Shown: piece by piece, positions 48,272 through 56,512 of the stretch
Position numbering within the stretch: the stretch's first letter is position 1
Layout: every line of letters starts with the position of its first letter
Source of the DNA: Nitrospinia bacterium
GTDB lineage: Bacteria > Nitrospinota > Nitrospinia > Nitrospinales > JAJDAT01
Assembly (NCBI GenBank): GCA_029261715.1
Contig: JAJDAT010000001.1
Location: 248,001-312,000, forward strand
Reading direction: 5' to 3'
DNA: 64,000 nt
Notes under the pieces: model-generated
Told to the model about the DNA's origin: nothing
The model's input: the letters and a program-made list of their open reading frames with translations, nothing else
Databases searched by the model: none
Made by a program: the position numbers and the translations under genes

Positions 48272-48571
48272 TCACTTCCTCTGGCTTTTCATCCAATCAT
48301 CGCTTAAATCTTTCCAATCACGATTCTTTATTTCAATCAATTCTATTTTCTTTTTGCGCACCCAGCCTTTAATCTCTTTCTCTCTTTGAATAGCCATAGA
48401 AATATCAGAAAACGGCTCAAAATGAACAAGTCTTTTTACATTATATTTTTTCGTGAACCCTAGATTTGAATTATTCTTATGCCCATAAGTTCGACGAAGT
48501 ATATCGTTAGTTACGCCTGTATATAAAACTCCAATCTTACTGGCCATTATGTAAACAAAAAACGTTTTCAA
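48272..48571 (-). CDS. Single-domain GIY-YIG endonuclease, copy 2
   Basis: This 99-residue near-duplicate of the gene at 46885-47184 has nine substitutions (for example E30G, Y33N and P37L) and no change in the catalytic arginine or glutamate helix. It uses the same TTG start and is enclosed by the same inverted arms (48245-48268 and 48614-48637). About 40 bp before the start and the whole downstream repeat are also shared with copy 1. GIY-YIG domains cut DNA with a single metal ion. Stand-alone forms have been linked to DNA repair and to mobility, and neither is proven here. Confidence 0.9.
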   Translation of the reverse strand: MKTFFVYIMASKIGVLYTGVTNDILRRTYGHKNNSNLGFTKKYNVKRLVHFEPFSDISMAIQREKEIKGWVRKKKIELIEIKNRDWKDLSDDWMKSQRK

Positions 48572-48587
48572 CGAATAACTCTGGAAA

Positions 48588-48929
48588 GAGGTGTCGCCCT
48601 TCAGAGCGAAGATTATTTAATCGGGGCGAGATCCTTCTTCAGTCTTGGAAGACCTCATCAGGATGACATGCGATGGATTTTCTATAAACTCTATTTACTT
48701 TTGTTTAACGCTATAAAATATATCCCAAAAACCATAAACATATAATAACTCAATCTAAAACCAAGCCTCACGACCTGTCATTCTGACGACCAACGGGAGG
48801 ACAACGATTTTATTTTGAATTTAAACCGTCGATCTAGCGACTTCTATTAGAAGGTGCTAAGCCTAAATTGAGGAGTAATATTTCATAGTCTTCTCCTTCA
48901 ATCTCGCATCGATTCAATATAATCACTTC
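48588..48929. repeat. Repeat element with altered centre between GIY-YIG copy 2 and lipase 1
   Basis: The left half is intact (48588-48740), including the arm TAATCGGGGCGAGATCCTTC, CATCAGGATGACATGCGATGG and the TTTGTTTAACGCTATAAAATATAT core. Positions 48780-48895 are unrelated or decayed sequence. The last 30 bp return to the right-arm end (ATCTCGCATCGATTCAATATAATCACTTCC), touching the lipase stop codon. Confidence 0.65.
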
Positions 48930-49772
48930 CTATTTCTTACAGTCGTTATTCTCTCTATTCAAAAACTTTGAATAATCGACAATAGAGTGATCATAAAGAG
49001 CATTTGCTCCGGCAACTGAATCGCAAACCCTTTTTAGTGTTCCGTGATGAATGTATTCAGATGGGGTTTTCGGTGGAATCATAGTAATTGGGTCATTACC
49101 GTTAACGACTCTGGTATGTCCTTTGGCCTTGAATTCGCCTTCAATTCCGTACCCCACTCTCGGCTCGCCAAAAGTCACTACCTCTTCAAAGGGGTACCTC
49201 ATCCCGGCAATAACAGCCATACCTGCGCCCAAACTGTGTCCGGTAACCCAAACAGGTTTGCCCTTGGCATAACGTTTAAGGTCTGGCAAGATATGCTTAT
49301 CCCAAAGTAAATCAACTTCTTTTTTAAATCCAGTATGAACTTTTGCCGTCCCTTCTGAACTTATATATAAACTGGCATCCGCTAACAAATCATTCAGTTT
49401 TTTAGACTCAGTTCCTCTAAAAGATAAAATCGCTTTATCTGGCCAAACAACAAGAAATCCTTGCGCTGAACCCTCGTCATAAATGCGAATTAGAGGCGCC
49501 TTGTCATCATTACTTACGGATGGACAAGAAGCTAAGGTATCTACAAAGGTAACTAGAGCGCTGCACAGTTTCTCTTTATCATAATAAGCCGCGTGAGAAA
49601 AATTCGATAAAACCCATATAGGATTACTCACCCATGCGTCATTAAAGCAATTTGAATCACAAATATCTACAAAGGCGGGATACTTCTGAGGGTTTATGAC
49701 TGCGTCTACACTCCTCCTAGCTGAGCAGGATATAATCGCTAATAAAAGAAAAGCTAAAAATATTAAACGCAT
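48930..49772 (-). CDS. Class-3 lipase-like lipoprotein, paralogue 1
   Basis: This 280-residue lipoprotein has a signal peptide ending AIISC and a mature alpha/beta-hydrolase domain of the fungal-type lipase_3 family. Diagnostic parts are LSFRGTES (oxyanion strand), VHTGFKKEV, the nucleophile elbow GHSLGAGMAV, VTFGEPRVG, and NGNDPITMIPP with the likely catalytic Asp. YDHSIVDY supplies the likely catalytic His. Three N-terminal cysteine pairs may form disulphides. GAGGAG precedes the ATG. The substrate would be an acylglycerol or phospholipid at the outer membrane or surface. It is paralogous to 50175-51086. Repeat arms lie at both ends (48899-48929 and from 49904). Confidence 0.9.
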   Translation of the reverse strand: MRLIFLAFLLLAIISCSARRSVDAVINPQKYPAFVDICDSNCFNDAWVSNPIWVLSNFSHAAYYDKEKLCSALVTFVDTLASCPSVSNDDKAPLIRIYDEGSAQGFLVVWPDKAILSFRGTESKKLNDLLADASLYISSEGTAKVHTGFKKEVDLLWDKHILPDLKRYAKGKPVWVTGHSLGAGMAVIAGMRYPFEEVVTFGEPRVGYGIEGEFKAKGHTRVVNGNDPITMIPPKTPSEYIHHGTLKRVCDSVAGANALYDHSIVDYSKFLNRENNDCKK

Positions 49773-49903
49773 CGTCTCCTCTTTCCGTTATTTAAGTTTT
49801 CAGGACATAAGGAACTGTCGACTGAAATCAAATTTTCACAATAAACTTGGCTTAAATTTTCTCATCTTTTGATCATTTTATAAATCAAAATATTTTTACA
49901 CAA

Positions 49904-50040
49904 GAGGTCGCCTTTCCGGCGAAAATGATTTAAATCGAGGCGAGATCCAACGTCGGTCTTAACAGACCTTATCAGGAAGACAAAGGGCAGATATCCTACA
50001 AACACTATTTATTTTAGTTGAACACTTTTAGCGCTTTCAT
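49904..50040. repeat. Left half of palindromic repeat between the lipase genes
   Basis: GAGGTCGCC-TTTCC-GGCG is followed by TTTAAATCGAGGCGAGATCC, GGTCTTAACAGACC and the degenerate core TTAGTTGAACACTTTTAGCG. No right arm was found before the second lipase gene. The rest of the 402-bp gap is featureless. Confidence 0.6.
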
Positions 50041-50174
50041 AATCAAAACCAGCTGAGAAAAGCAATAAACTAAACTATACCTTTCTCAAACACGGTTAAG
50101 ATTCATAACAAAACTTCAAAACATACTCAGTACAAGTTTGCTAATAGTCTCTAAAAAAATACCTTATCCTCTTC

Positions 50175-51086
50175 TTATTTTTTACAACTGTTATTACCCA
50201 GAACCAAAAAATCTGAATAGTCTCCAACTATAAAATCTGAGTAATCGCCAATCGCATGGTCATAACGAATATCAGCGCCCTCAATTGGATCAAATATCTT
50301 CTTTAAAGTTCCAGAATGCATGTATTGAGTTTTAATTTTAGGGATAATTTTGGTGACTGGATCGTTACCATTAACTACTCTGATGTGCCTATTGGCCGGA
50401 AGTTTATCCTCAATTCCATAGCCAACTATAGGTTCTCCAAAAGTCACTACTTCTTTAAAGGGATACCGCATCCCAGAAATAACAGCCATAGCAGCTCCCA
50501 GACTGTGTCCGGTAGCCCATACGGGTTTTCCTGAGGTATAGTTTTTGAGATCATACTCGATTTGCTCCCAAAGCAAATCAACAGATTTTTTAAATCCTGA
50601 ATGAACGTTCATTTTCCCTTCTTCAGTTGTAAAAAAACTGGCATCCGCTAATAAATCTTCCACTCGGTCTGATTCAGTTCCTCTAAAAGATAGAACCGCC
50701 TTATCCGGCCAAACCATAAGAAATCCTTGCGCAGTTCCCTCATCATAAATGCGAATTACAGACACTTCGGCTTTTTCTCCTTTGGAAAGACGAGGCTTTT
50801 CTTTCGCGTAATAGCATGGAGTTGACATACCAAGAATGGGAACTAAATTTTTACAAAGTTTACCTTTATCGTAGTAAGCCGCGTGTGAAAGGTTTGATAA
50901 AACCCAAAAGCGTTTAAGTTTACTCTTCCATGCTTCATTAACACATTGAGAATCGCAAATACCTTCAATTTTAAAAACAGGATATTCATGCGGTTTCGTA
51001 ACTTTGTCTAAACTCCTGCGATCTTTACTCACTCCTGAGCAGGATATAATTCCTAATAGAAAAAAAGCTAAAAATTTTGAGGACAT
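50175..51086 (-). CDS. Class-3 lipase-like lipoprotein, paralogue 2
   Basis: This 303-residue protein has the same plan as 48930-49772: lipobox GIISC, LSFRGTES, VHSGFKKSVDLLW, GHSLGAAMAV, VTFGEPIVG, NGNDPVTKI and YDHAIGDYS. The serine, aspartate and histidine of the likely triad are all kept. It is longer in the N-terminal cysteine region and at the C-terminus, which ends in an imperfect internal repeat of GDYSDF. Moderate divergence from paralogue 1 indicates an older duplication than that of the GIY-YIG genes. AAAGG precedes the ATG. No repeat arm was found on its upstream side. Confidence 0.9.
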   Translation of the reverse strand: MSSKFLAFFLLGIISCSGVSKDRRSLDKVTKPHEYPVFKIEGICDSQCVNEAWKSKLKRFWVLSNLSHAAYYDKGKLCKNLVPILGMSTPCYYAKEKPRLSKGEKAEVSVIRIYDEGTAQGFLMVWPDKAVLSFRGTESDRVEDLLADASFFTTEEGKMNVHSGFKKSVDLLWEQIEYDLKNYTSGKPVWATGHSLGAAMAVISGMRYPFKEVVTFGEPIVGYGIEDKLPANRHIRVVNGNDPVTKIIPKIKTQYMHSGTLKKIFDPIEGADIRYDHAIGDYSDFIVGDYSDFLVLGNNSCKK

Positions 51087-51477
51087 AGCCTTTCCTTTCC
51101 TTACTTTAACCTTGTTTAAGTTTCACAACATAAGATGTCACCGTTTAAAGACAACGTTTTGCTGTAAATTTGATTCGAATTTTCACATTTTTCTATCTTT
51201 TTTTAAACCAAATTTTTTTTTAAAATAGAAATAATAAGATTGAATATCTTACTTTCAACTTTTAACTCTTTATGACCTTCGAATCATTGACTTGAAAGTA
51301 ATATTTATCAGTTTTATATCAATTCAATAAGGCCTCCAGGATTAATATTTTTCCACATACAAAAAATATGCTACAGTATTTTCGCATTCCAAAAACTTGC
51401 ATTACAACAAGTTTCCGGAAAACAACTGCCAGCTAGCCACGTTACACAAGTCCTTGCTTTTAGAAGGGAGCGCAATC
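51087..51477. other. Gene-free divergent region
   Basis: The AT-rich spacer of 391 bp lies between divergently transcribed lipase 2 and the SGNH gene. No repeat arm, hairpin or RNA gene was recognised. An in-frame TTG at 51397 is the only reason for a longer SGNH reading, and it has no ribosome site. Confidence 0.5.
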
Positions 51478-52284
51478 ATGCCTGTTACTACCGATTCCCA
51501 TGATTTTGACGGATTACTCGACAATTTCCATGAAGAAGACGCAACAAAAATCCTGGCCGAAGGGGACTCTTGGTTCACCTATCCGAGAAAGTTTTTTATT
51601 TTCGGAAAAGACGCCAATATCATCGATCACTTAGCGGAAAATGAAGAGCTGTTCATATATAACACTTCCAGCAATGGCGACGAAGCCGTTTCTATGTTGT
51701 CCGGAGATCAAAAGTTTTCATTATTAAAGAAGCTTCATTTCGTCAAATTTGACTATCTTTTATTTTCTGGCGGTGGCAATGACCTTCTCGGTAAATATGA
51801 TTTTGATTTTTTAATTAAACAAAAAAACGACGGGGATTCCTGGCAAGATTGTATTCATACTAATCGACTAGAAGTGAAATTAAATCAGATAAAAAGTTCA
51901 TTCGAGTATTTGTGTCAGCTCACTCAAGAATATTCAAAGAATAAAGATATTAAAGTTATCACCCATACCTATGATTATGTAATTCCCAGTCCTGTGGGAT
52001 TTCGAGTATTTGATTTGTTTCCCACCTGCCCTTCTTGGATATATCCTTATCTGATGCAAAAAAATATCACTAAAGAAGAAGACCAAATAGCAATCATGAA
52101 ACACATCTTAACTAGTTTAAAAACTGCATTACAAGAAGTGGAACAGAATTGCGACACGCTTACTGTCATAGACACTCAAGGAACTGTTGATAGAAACGAT
52201 TGGAGAAACGAGATTCATCCGAATTCCAGAGGTTTTAAAGAGATTGCCGATAAGATGTATGCGAAAATAAAAACACTTGGATAA
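51478..52284 (+). CDS. SGNH/GDSL-type hydrolase-like protein
   Basis: This protein of 268 residues starts at the ATG preceded by AAGGGAG. It has the SGNH blocks in order: nucleophile S31 in AEGDSWFTYP, the block-III asparagine N101 in FSGGGNDLLG, and the C-terminal histidine H247 in NEIHPNSRGF. The residue three before the histidine, usually Asp in DxxH, is Asn here, so the catalytic relay may be altered. There is no signal peptide or lipobox, so it is probably cytoplasmic or secreted by another route. Members of this family cleave esters of lipids or carbohydrates, and the substrate cannot be named. It precedes the thiaminase-like gene on the same strand by 134 bp. Confidence 0.82.
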   Translation: MPVTTDSHDFDGLLDNFHEEDATKILAEGDSWFTYPRKFFIFGKDANIIDHLAENEELFIYNTSSNGDEAVSMLSGDQKFSLLKKLHFVKFDYLLFSGGGNDLLGKYDFDFLIKQKNDGDSWQDCIHTNRLEVKLNQIKSSFEYLCQLTQEYSKNKDIKVITHTYDYVIPSPVGFRVFDLFPTCPSWIYPYLMQKNITKEEDQIAIMKHILTSLKTALQEVEQNCDTLTVIDTQGTVDRNDWRNEIHPNSRGFKEIADKMYAKIKTLG

Positions 52285-52356
52285 AAACTAAGATCCTCCA
52301 ATAATATTTTAAAGGAGCCTCTAATAATTCGAAAGTTTAACTTACGGCAACTCGCT

Positions 52357-52377
52357 CGCCTTTTGTTTGCAAAGGCG
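52357..52377 (+). other. Short hairpin between SGNH and thiaminase-like genes
   Basis: CGCCTTT and AAAGGCG form a perfect 7-bp stem around a 7-base loop. A run of T (52395-52400) follows only after 17 further bases, so this is a doubtful terminator. Confidence 0.3.
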
Positions 52378-52418
52378 GCTCGTGGCCAAGATTATTTTTT
52401 AGAATTCCCCTTAATAAG

Positions 52419-53693
52419 ATGATTTTCAAAAAAGTCTTTTTATTTTTTTCCTTTATCGTTTGGGTTGGCTTCTTTCTTAAAGATCCGCCGGTTTCTATGT
52501 CCATGGAACCGACCAGTCTAAAGGTCGCTTTGTATCCTTACGTTCCGCAAAGTCGTGAATTATTTTACGAATTGGAACAAGTCTTTGAAGCGAGCCATCC
52601 AGGAGTTAACCTTCAATTAATCGAATCTCGCCAAGACTCTAAATCAGGCAACTCCGTTTCACTTGCTGAAGATTACTACGACGGCGGTTTGTTAAAGACC
52701 CAAGCGGATGTTTATGAAATAGATACCGTACTGTTGCAGGCAATGATTGAGGCGAAGAAAATCCAACCTATTGAGTTGCCTGATCGTCGATTTCTACCAG
52801 ACACTTACAAAGCTATAACATTTAACGACAAAACGTGGGGAACGCCACACTGGGTTTGCGGCAACTTTCTCTTTTATAAAAAAAGCGATTTAGCGATTAA
52901 AAACGCGTCTAACCTTAACGAATTGATCGATGTATTCAAAAAAAGCGATCCTTTATTTATCGATCTCAAAGGAAAATCCACTTTAGGCGAGTGGTATTTG
53001 ACCGGGTTAGCGGCAAAGGATGGCAACCGCGCAAGCCTCTTAAAAAGAATTCATTCCAAAAAAATCGATCCTGCGGCTTTTAAGATAGTTAATAAACTGT
53101 TGTCATTGTGTCCTTCAGGATATTGCCGAAGCGACAAGTTGCATAACCGTGTCGGTTTTTATGCAAGACAATTTGCCCGCGGTAACGCCCGCGCCTACAT
53201 CGGATATTCAGAATCGCTACATTACGCGTTACAAGAAATTAATCAGAATTGCGGTTTCGTCAATAGTTGCTTAACCGAAAGTGAAATTGCAGTGCGAGAA
53301 ATTCCAACTCTCAATTTCAAAGGCAAACAGGTGGGTTGGGCGGACGTTTTATCATTAGCGAGCGACTTGAAACCGAACAAAAAGAAACTCGCGATGAAGT
53401 TTATTAATTTTTTGACCTCTTGGGAAGCTTATCGGTTAGTTCTAAATCCTGAATGGCCTTCAGCTCCGCGCTATCTATTGCCAGCGCTCGCTCGCTCTAA
53501 AAATTCTCCCGAATTAAAACCGCCTTTATACGCTAATTTTTACGACGCTTATAAATCAAGAATCATTTTAAATTCTAAAAACTTGAACAAAGCGCTCAGA
53601 AACTATGGAAAAGTAATGGATTGTTTTTTGCCAAAAGATCGTTTGGACACTAACGAATGTAGCGGAATGAGAAGTAACACGGCAATGCAATAA
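52419..53693 (+). CDS. Thiaminase-I-like periplasmic-binding-fold protein
   Basis: This 424-residue exported protein has a hydrophobic N-terminal helix (about 5-20). The mature part begins LKVALYPYVPQSRELF, a hallmark start of thiaminase I, an enzyme built on a type-2 periplasmic-binding-protein fold. The segment GTPHWVCGNFLFYKKSDL places C147 where thiaminase I carries its nucleophilic cysteine, and ARAYIGYSESLHY near residue 265 contains a glutamate that may be the general base. Thiaminase I breaks thiamin and swaps its thiazole for another base, or it serves in salvage. An ordinary sugar-binding lipoprotein would lack the cysteine and have ABC-transporter genes beside it, and none is present. 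The functional assignment is by motif resemblance. Confidence 0.68.
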   Translation: MIFKKVFLFFSFIVWVGFFLKDPPVSMSMEPTSLKVALYPYVPQSRELFYELEQVFEASHPGVNLQLIESRQDSKSGNSVSLAEDYYDGGLLKTQADVYEIDTVLLQAMIEAKKIQPIELPDRRFLPDTYKAITFNDKTWGTPHWVCGNFLFYKKSDLAIKNASNLNELIDVFKKSDPLFIDLKGKSTLGEWYLTGLAAKDGNRASLLKRIHSKKIDPAAFKIVNKLLSLCPSGYCRSDKLHNRVGFYARQFARGNARAYIGYSESLHYALQEINQNCGFVNSCLTESEIAVREIPTLNFKGKQVGWADVLSLASDLKPNKKKLAMKFINFLTSWEAYRLVLNPEWPSAPRYLLPALARSKNSPELKPPLYANFYDAYKSRIILNSKNLNKALRNYGKVMDCFLPKDRLDTNECSGMRSNTAMQ

Positions 53694-53736
53694 TTCTTCT
53701 TACAAAAATGCGCAAAATACTTACTACACAACAAAA

Positions 53737-54237
53737 CTATTTTTTACTTTGAGTCCTTTGCGCTATCCAATCGGCTCCCTTCTTCAACTGTCGGGGATCC
53801 ACCTCCGTTTTAACCTTTTCTAGCAAATCCGATAGCTTGACCTTGTCTAATTCGTCGCGCCATACTTTCTCCGCCTTCCACATTGCCGACGCTATCAAAC
53901 AGGGTTTTTTATAAGAAGCGCTACGTTCTAAAGCCCCAGGCCCCTTCTGCCTAATCTCGTCACAATCAAAACAAGAGTCGCTCCCTTCTATGGACAGCAC
54001 AATATCCAATAAAGAAACTTTGCTGGGCTTTTTCGCTAACTTATAACCACCCCTTGGGCCGGATACTGTCATTAAGATTCCATCGCTGGAAAGCGTTTGC
54101 AAAGCTTTGGCCAAGTATGGATGGGGAACGCCGTGATATTCCGCTAAGTCTTTTCCCGTCAAGTTAACTTCCGGAGGCAAACCAGCGAGTAGAGAGCAAC
54201 AATGAATGGCCCATTCTATGGTTGAACTGATTTTCAT
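53737..54237 (-). CDS. Rrf2-family transcriptional regulator
   Basis: This 166-residue protein has an N-terminal winged helix-turn-helix (about 1-80) with the Rrf2 features LAEYHGVPHPYLAKALQTL and VSGPRGGYKLA. A central region carries cysteines in DSCFDCDE and KKPCLIA that could hold an Fe-S cluster or sense redox state. The C-terminal helix (WRDELDKVKLSDLLEKV) is the usual dimerisation part. Rrf2 regulators are often encoded next to carboxymuconolactone-decarboxylase genes, and one lies divergently 329 bp away. It probably controls that gene or itself. The signal is not known. Confidence 0.92.
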   Translation of the reverse strand: MKISSTIEWAIHCCSLLAGLPPEVNLTGKDLAEYHGVPHPYLAKALQTLSSDGILMTVSGPRGGYKLAKKPSKVSLLDIVLSIEGSDSCFDCDEIRQKGPGALERSASYKKPCLIASAMWKAEKVWRDELDKVKLSDLLEKVKTEVDPRQLKKGADWIAQRTQSKK

Positions 54238-54319
54238 ATTAAGTGAAAAACCTTTTTTGAGTTAGGCGATGTTGGTCTAATTTACAATAAAAAATTTAAA
54301 CTAAGACAACCTTATTTCA

Positions 54320-54385
54320 AGCAAATCCCATCGCATGTCATCCTAAACGAAGTGAACGATCTCCACTCGACCTAATCAAACCACA
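54320..54385. repeat. Single right arm of palindromic repeat in Rrf2/CMD intergenic region
   Basis: CCCATCGCATGTCATCCT and a GAACGATCTCCACTCGACC variant match the right arm of the 46-50 kb elements. It lies within the 329-bp divergent region (54238-54566), which has no other feature apart from the AAAAAGGA ribosome site of the next gene. Confidence 0.6.
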
Positions 54386-54566
54386 TCCCTTATTTACTTA
54401 AAAAATATAGAATGCCTACCAAATAGAATCAATAAACGAAATCGTATCGAGAATACCACAAACTACTAGCTAAAAAATTCCAATTGCAGATAAATTTTAT
54501 CCATGATAGCATTTCAATTAATTACAGATATATCTTATCCGCAATTAAACTTAAAAAGGAATCATT

Positions 54567-55007
54567 ATGGAAACCCGAGTCAATTTCCACAAACCTACTT
54601 CCAAAGCGATACAGGCATTGATGCGTGTAGAATTTTATTTAAAAGATTGTAATCTCGATCAGAAAATCCAAGGTTTGATTAAACTCAGAGCGTCTCAAAT
54701 TAATGGATGCGCGTATTGCGTGAATATGCATTACGGGGAATTAAAAAAACTAGAAGTTCCTGATACCCACCTAAATTTAGTCTCTGTATGGCGAGAGTCG
54801 CCCTGCTTTACGGATAAAGAGCGCGCTACTTTAGCCTGGACCGAATCCGTAACGTTATTAGCAAACACCCATGTTCCTGATAGCGATTACGAAAATGTAC
54901 GAAAACATTTTTCAGAAGATGAATTGGTCGATTTAACCGTCGCTATAGGTCAAATCAATCTATGGAACCGACTAGCCGTTTCATTTCGCTCAATTCCAGA
55001 AGCCTAA
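54567..55007 (+). CDS. Carboxymuconolactone decarboxylase/AhpD-family protein
   Basis: This 146-residue all-helical protein has the AhpD-type motif NGCAYCVNMHYGEL (residues about 50-63), which includes a CxxC pair with the downstream histidine. It matches the subfamily of small alkylhydroperoxidase-like proteins rather than true decarboxylases. The TWTES-type helix (AWTESVTLLANTHV) is also diagnostic. These proteins can act as thiol peroxidases or disulphide reductases in oxidative stress. AAAAGGA precedes the ATG. The divergent Rrf2 gene is the likely regulator. Confidence 0.92.
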   Translation: METRVNFHKPTSKAIQALMRVEFYLKDCNLDQKIQGLIKLRASQINGCAYCVNMHYGELKKLEVPDTHLNLVSVWRESPCFTDKERATLAWTESVTLLANTHVPDSDYENVRKHFSEDELVDLTVAIGQINLWNRLAVSFRSIPEA

Positions 55008-55082
55008 TATGCTTACGCAGTGTAAAAAAACAAGTTTAACGTTTAATTAAAAATATTATTTCACTAAAACAAACGGTTATCT

Positions 55083-55135
55083 TGACGTCATCCTGGAGGA
55101 GCTTCAACGAAGCGACGAAGGATCTAGGTGTATTC
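55083..55135. repeat. Isolated repeat arm upstream of cupin pseudogene
   Basis: GACGTCATCCTGGAGGAG and CGAAGGATCTAGGTGTA match the GAAGGATCTAGG variant arm also seen beside the TIR gene. It occupies most of the 153-bp gap. Confidence 0.55.
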
Positions 55136-55160
55136 ACTATAGATATAAAGGAAAAGAACA

Positions 55161-55590
55161 ATGACTCATTCGCGCTTAAAAATAGCTTTTATAATTATTG
55201 GCATGCTCTTCTATTCCACAAATTCTTTTGCAGACGTCAATTTGCTGAGAAGCCAGAGTTTGTCTGAATTAAGCGGCAAAGAAGGCGTGATGTTGACGGT
55301 TAGTTATACGCCTGGTGAATCCTCCCCTATCCATAGACATAATGCCCATACATTTAGAAGGATCGCTAATCATGCAGGTAGAGGGCGGCGATGCAGTTAC
55401 TTTAAAACAAGGGGATACTTTTTACGAATCGCCGAGCGACATTCACAAAACCTCAAAAAACGCTAGCGACACACTTCCCGCGAAGTTCCTCGTGTTTTTT
55501 GTGAAGGAAAAAGGAGCTCCCCCTACTCGTTCCAGCAAATTAATGTTTCATAAATTCACTCCAGCATCGCCACGCAATACAATCCCTTAG
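55161..55590 (+). pseudogene. Exported cupin gene broken by a small deletion (frameshift)
   Basis: The first frame (from ATG 55161, AAGGA upstream) encodes a signal peptide ending SFADV and the first cupin motif half, VSYTPGESSPIHRHNAHTF. It then loses sense. From about position 55349 the +1 frame continues the cupin as LEGSLIMQVEGGDAVTLKQ and ends SPRNTIP at 55590. The junction lacks the few residues (usually xYVLEG) between the two cupin strands. The deletion is therefore probably about 11 bp, at a TTT-TTTA slip. The product would be a small periplasmic cupin of unknown substrate. A sequencing error is the alternative. Confidence 0.72.
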
Positions 55591-55717
55591 CGTCAAAGTT
55601 AATTAGCTTAATTATAATTAGTTTCCATAAAATTTGATGATATTTGATAAAATTTTGGCACATAATAACACTTAATCCGTTTTATTTTTGACATTTGAAA
55701 TTTTTGAGGTTTTTGAT

Positions 55718-56485
55718 ATGCCGAGCGATCAAGCGGTATGCGCTTACATGAAAGAACGATTGATGAACGACCCCATAAGAATTTTAGGCGAATTTAAACT
55801 CTCCGTCGGATTGGGGCCCGGGCACCAAACTCAAATTCAAAACTTATATTTTGGCGCTAAGAATACAATAGTCAACGGCAAGCAAATGCGGATTGGGTCT
55901 GCAATATTTGCCAAATCCGTTCCTGGTTATATTGCCCACACCAATGATTTGACTTTTGTCCGATGCGTTGTAACGCCTATGCGAACCTATAACGATGTTC
56001 ATCGCGGAGACGCATTACAACGTATTGCTGCAGGTTCTGCCGATTTTTGGGTTACGGTGCGGCAAACTGGGTGCAGCGTAATTATTTTAGATTGGGGCGG
56101 AGGGCAATATTCTATGGTCCACCTTTCACCCTATGACAATTCTCAAGTTAGCGCTTATCATAAATATTTATACCCTAAAAGATCGCCAAGAGGCGGCAGA
56201 TTGAGAGCGGGCTGGCTGAGGGCCGAATTGACAGAAATTGCAAATGCCAGTCGACAAACTCAGCCTGGTTATTTGTATGGAACGGTTTCAATTAACCCCC
56301 TACGTTATATACTAGTGCAAAGCAGTATTTCATATCTAACCTCCCATATTCAGGTTTTAGGAGTCAATCAAAACGGTCAATGGAATTTCTTCATGCAAAC
56401 CGGCCAAGTTGGTGCGCTAAACGCCGTAGCATTAGATTGGCATGATTGGAGTTCTTATTCGTATTACCAACCTGCCATTGTGTAG
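55718..56485 (+). CDS. Unknown protein with Cys-His deamidase-like motif
   Basis: This protein of about 255 residues starts at the ATG preceded by GAGG. A TTG 30 bp earlier is also in frame. There is no signal peptide. No family was recognised with certainty. The segment VRQTGCSVIILDWGGGQY followed by SMVHLSP places a cysteine after a Gly and a histidine 16 residues later at the end of a strand. That is the arrangement of the catalytic Cys-His pair in CNF1/BLF1-type glutamine deamidases (LSGCT...VHTG). The remaining sequence is beta-rich and Arg/Tyr-rich (SPRGGRLRAGWLRAELTEI, quoted in part). It converges on the KAP gene across a 27-bp gap. The deamidase reading is a hypothesis. Confidence 0.6.
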   Translation: MPSDQAVCAYMKERLMNDPIRILGEFKLSVGLGPGHQTQIQNLYFGAKNTIVNGKQMRIGSAIFAKSVPGYIAHTNDLTFVRCVVTPMRTYNDVHRGDALQRIAAGSADFWVTVRQTGCSVIILDWGGGQYSMVHLSPYDNSQVSAYHKYLYPKRSPRGGRLRAGWLRAELTEIANASRQTQPGYLYGTVSINPLRYILVQSSISYLTSHIQVLGVNQNGQWNFFMQTGQVGALNAVALDWHDWSSYSYYQPAIV

Positions 56486-56512
56486 AAGTTTTTAAAACGA
56501 TTGTATTTTAAA

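Noticed and set aside
46631-50040. Classical integron cassette array with attC sites
   Set aside because: The repeats are about 200-250 bp and carry a GTTTAAC-like core only once per unit. No integron integrase or attI was seen in the window. The superficial resemblance is reported as a separate hypothesis only.
51397-51477. Longer TTG start of the SGNH gene
   Set aside because: No ribosome site and no conserved residues precede the ATG at 51478, which has AAGGGAG.
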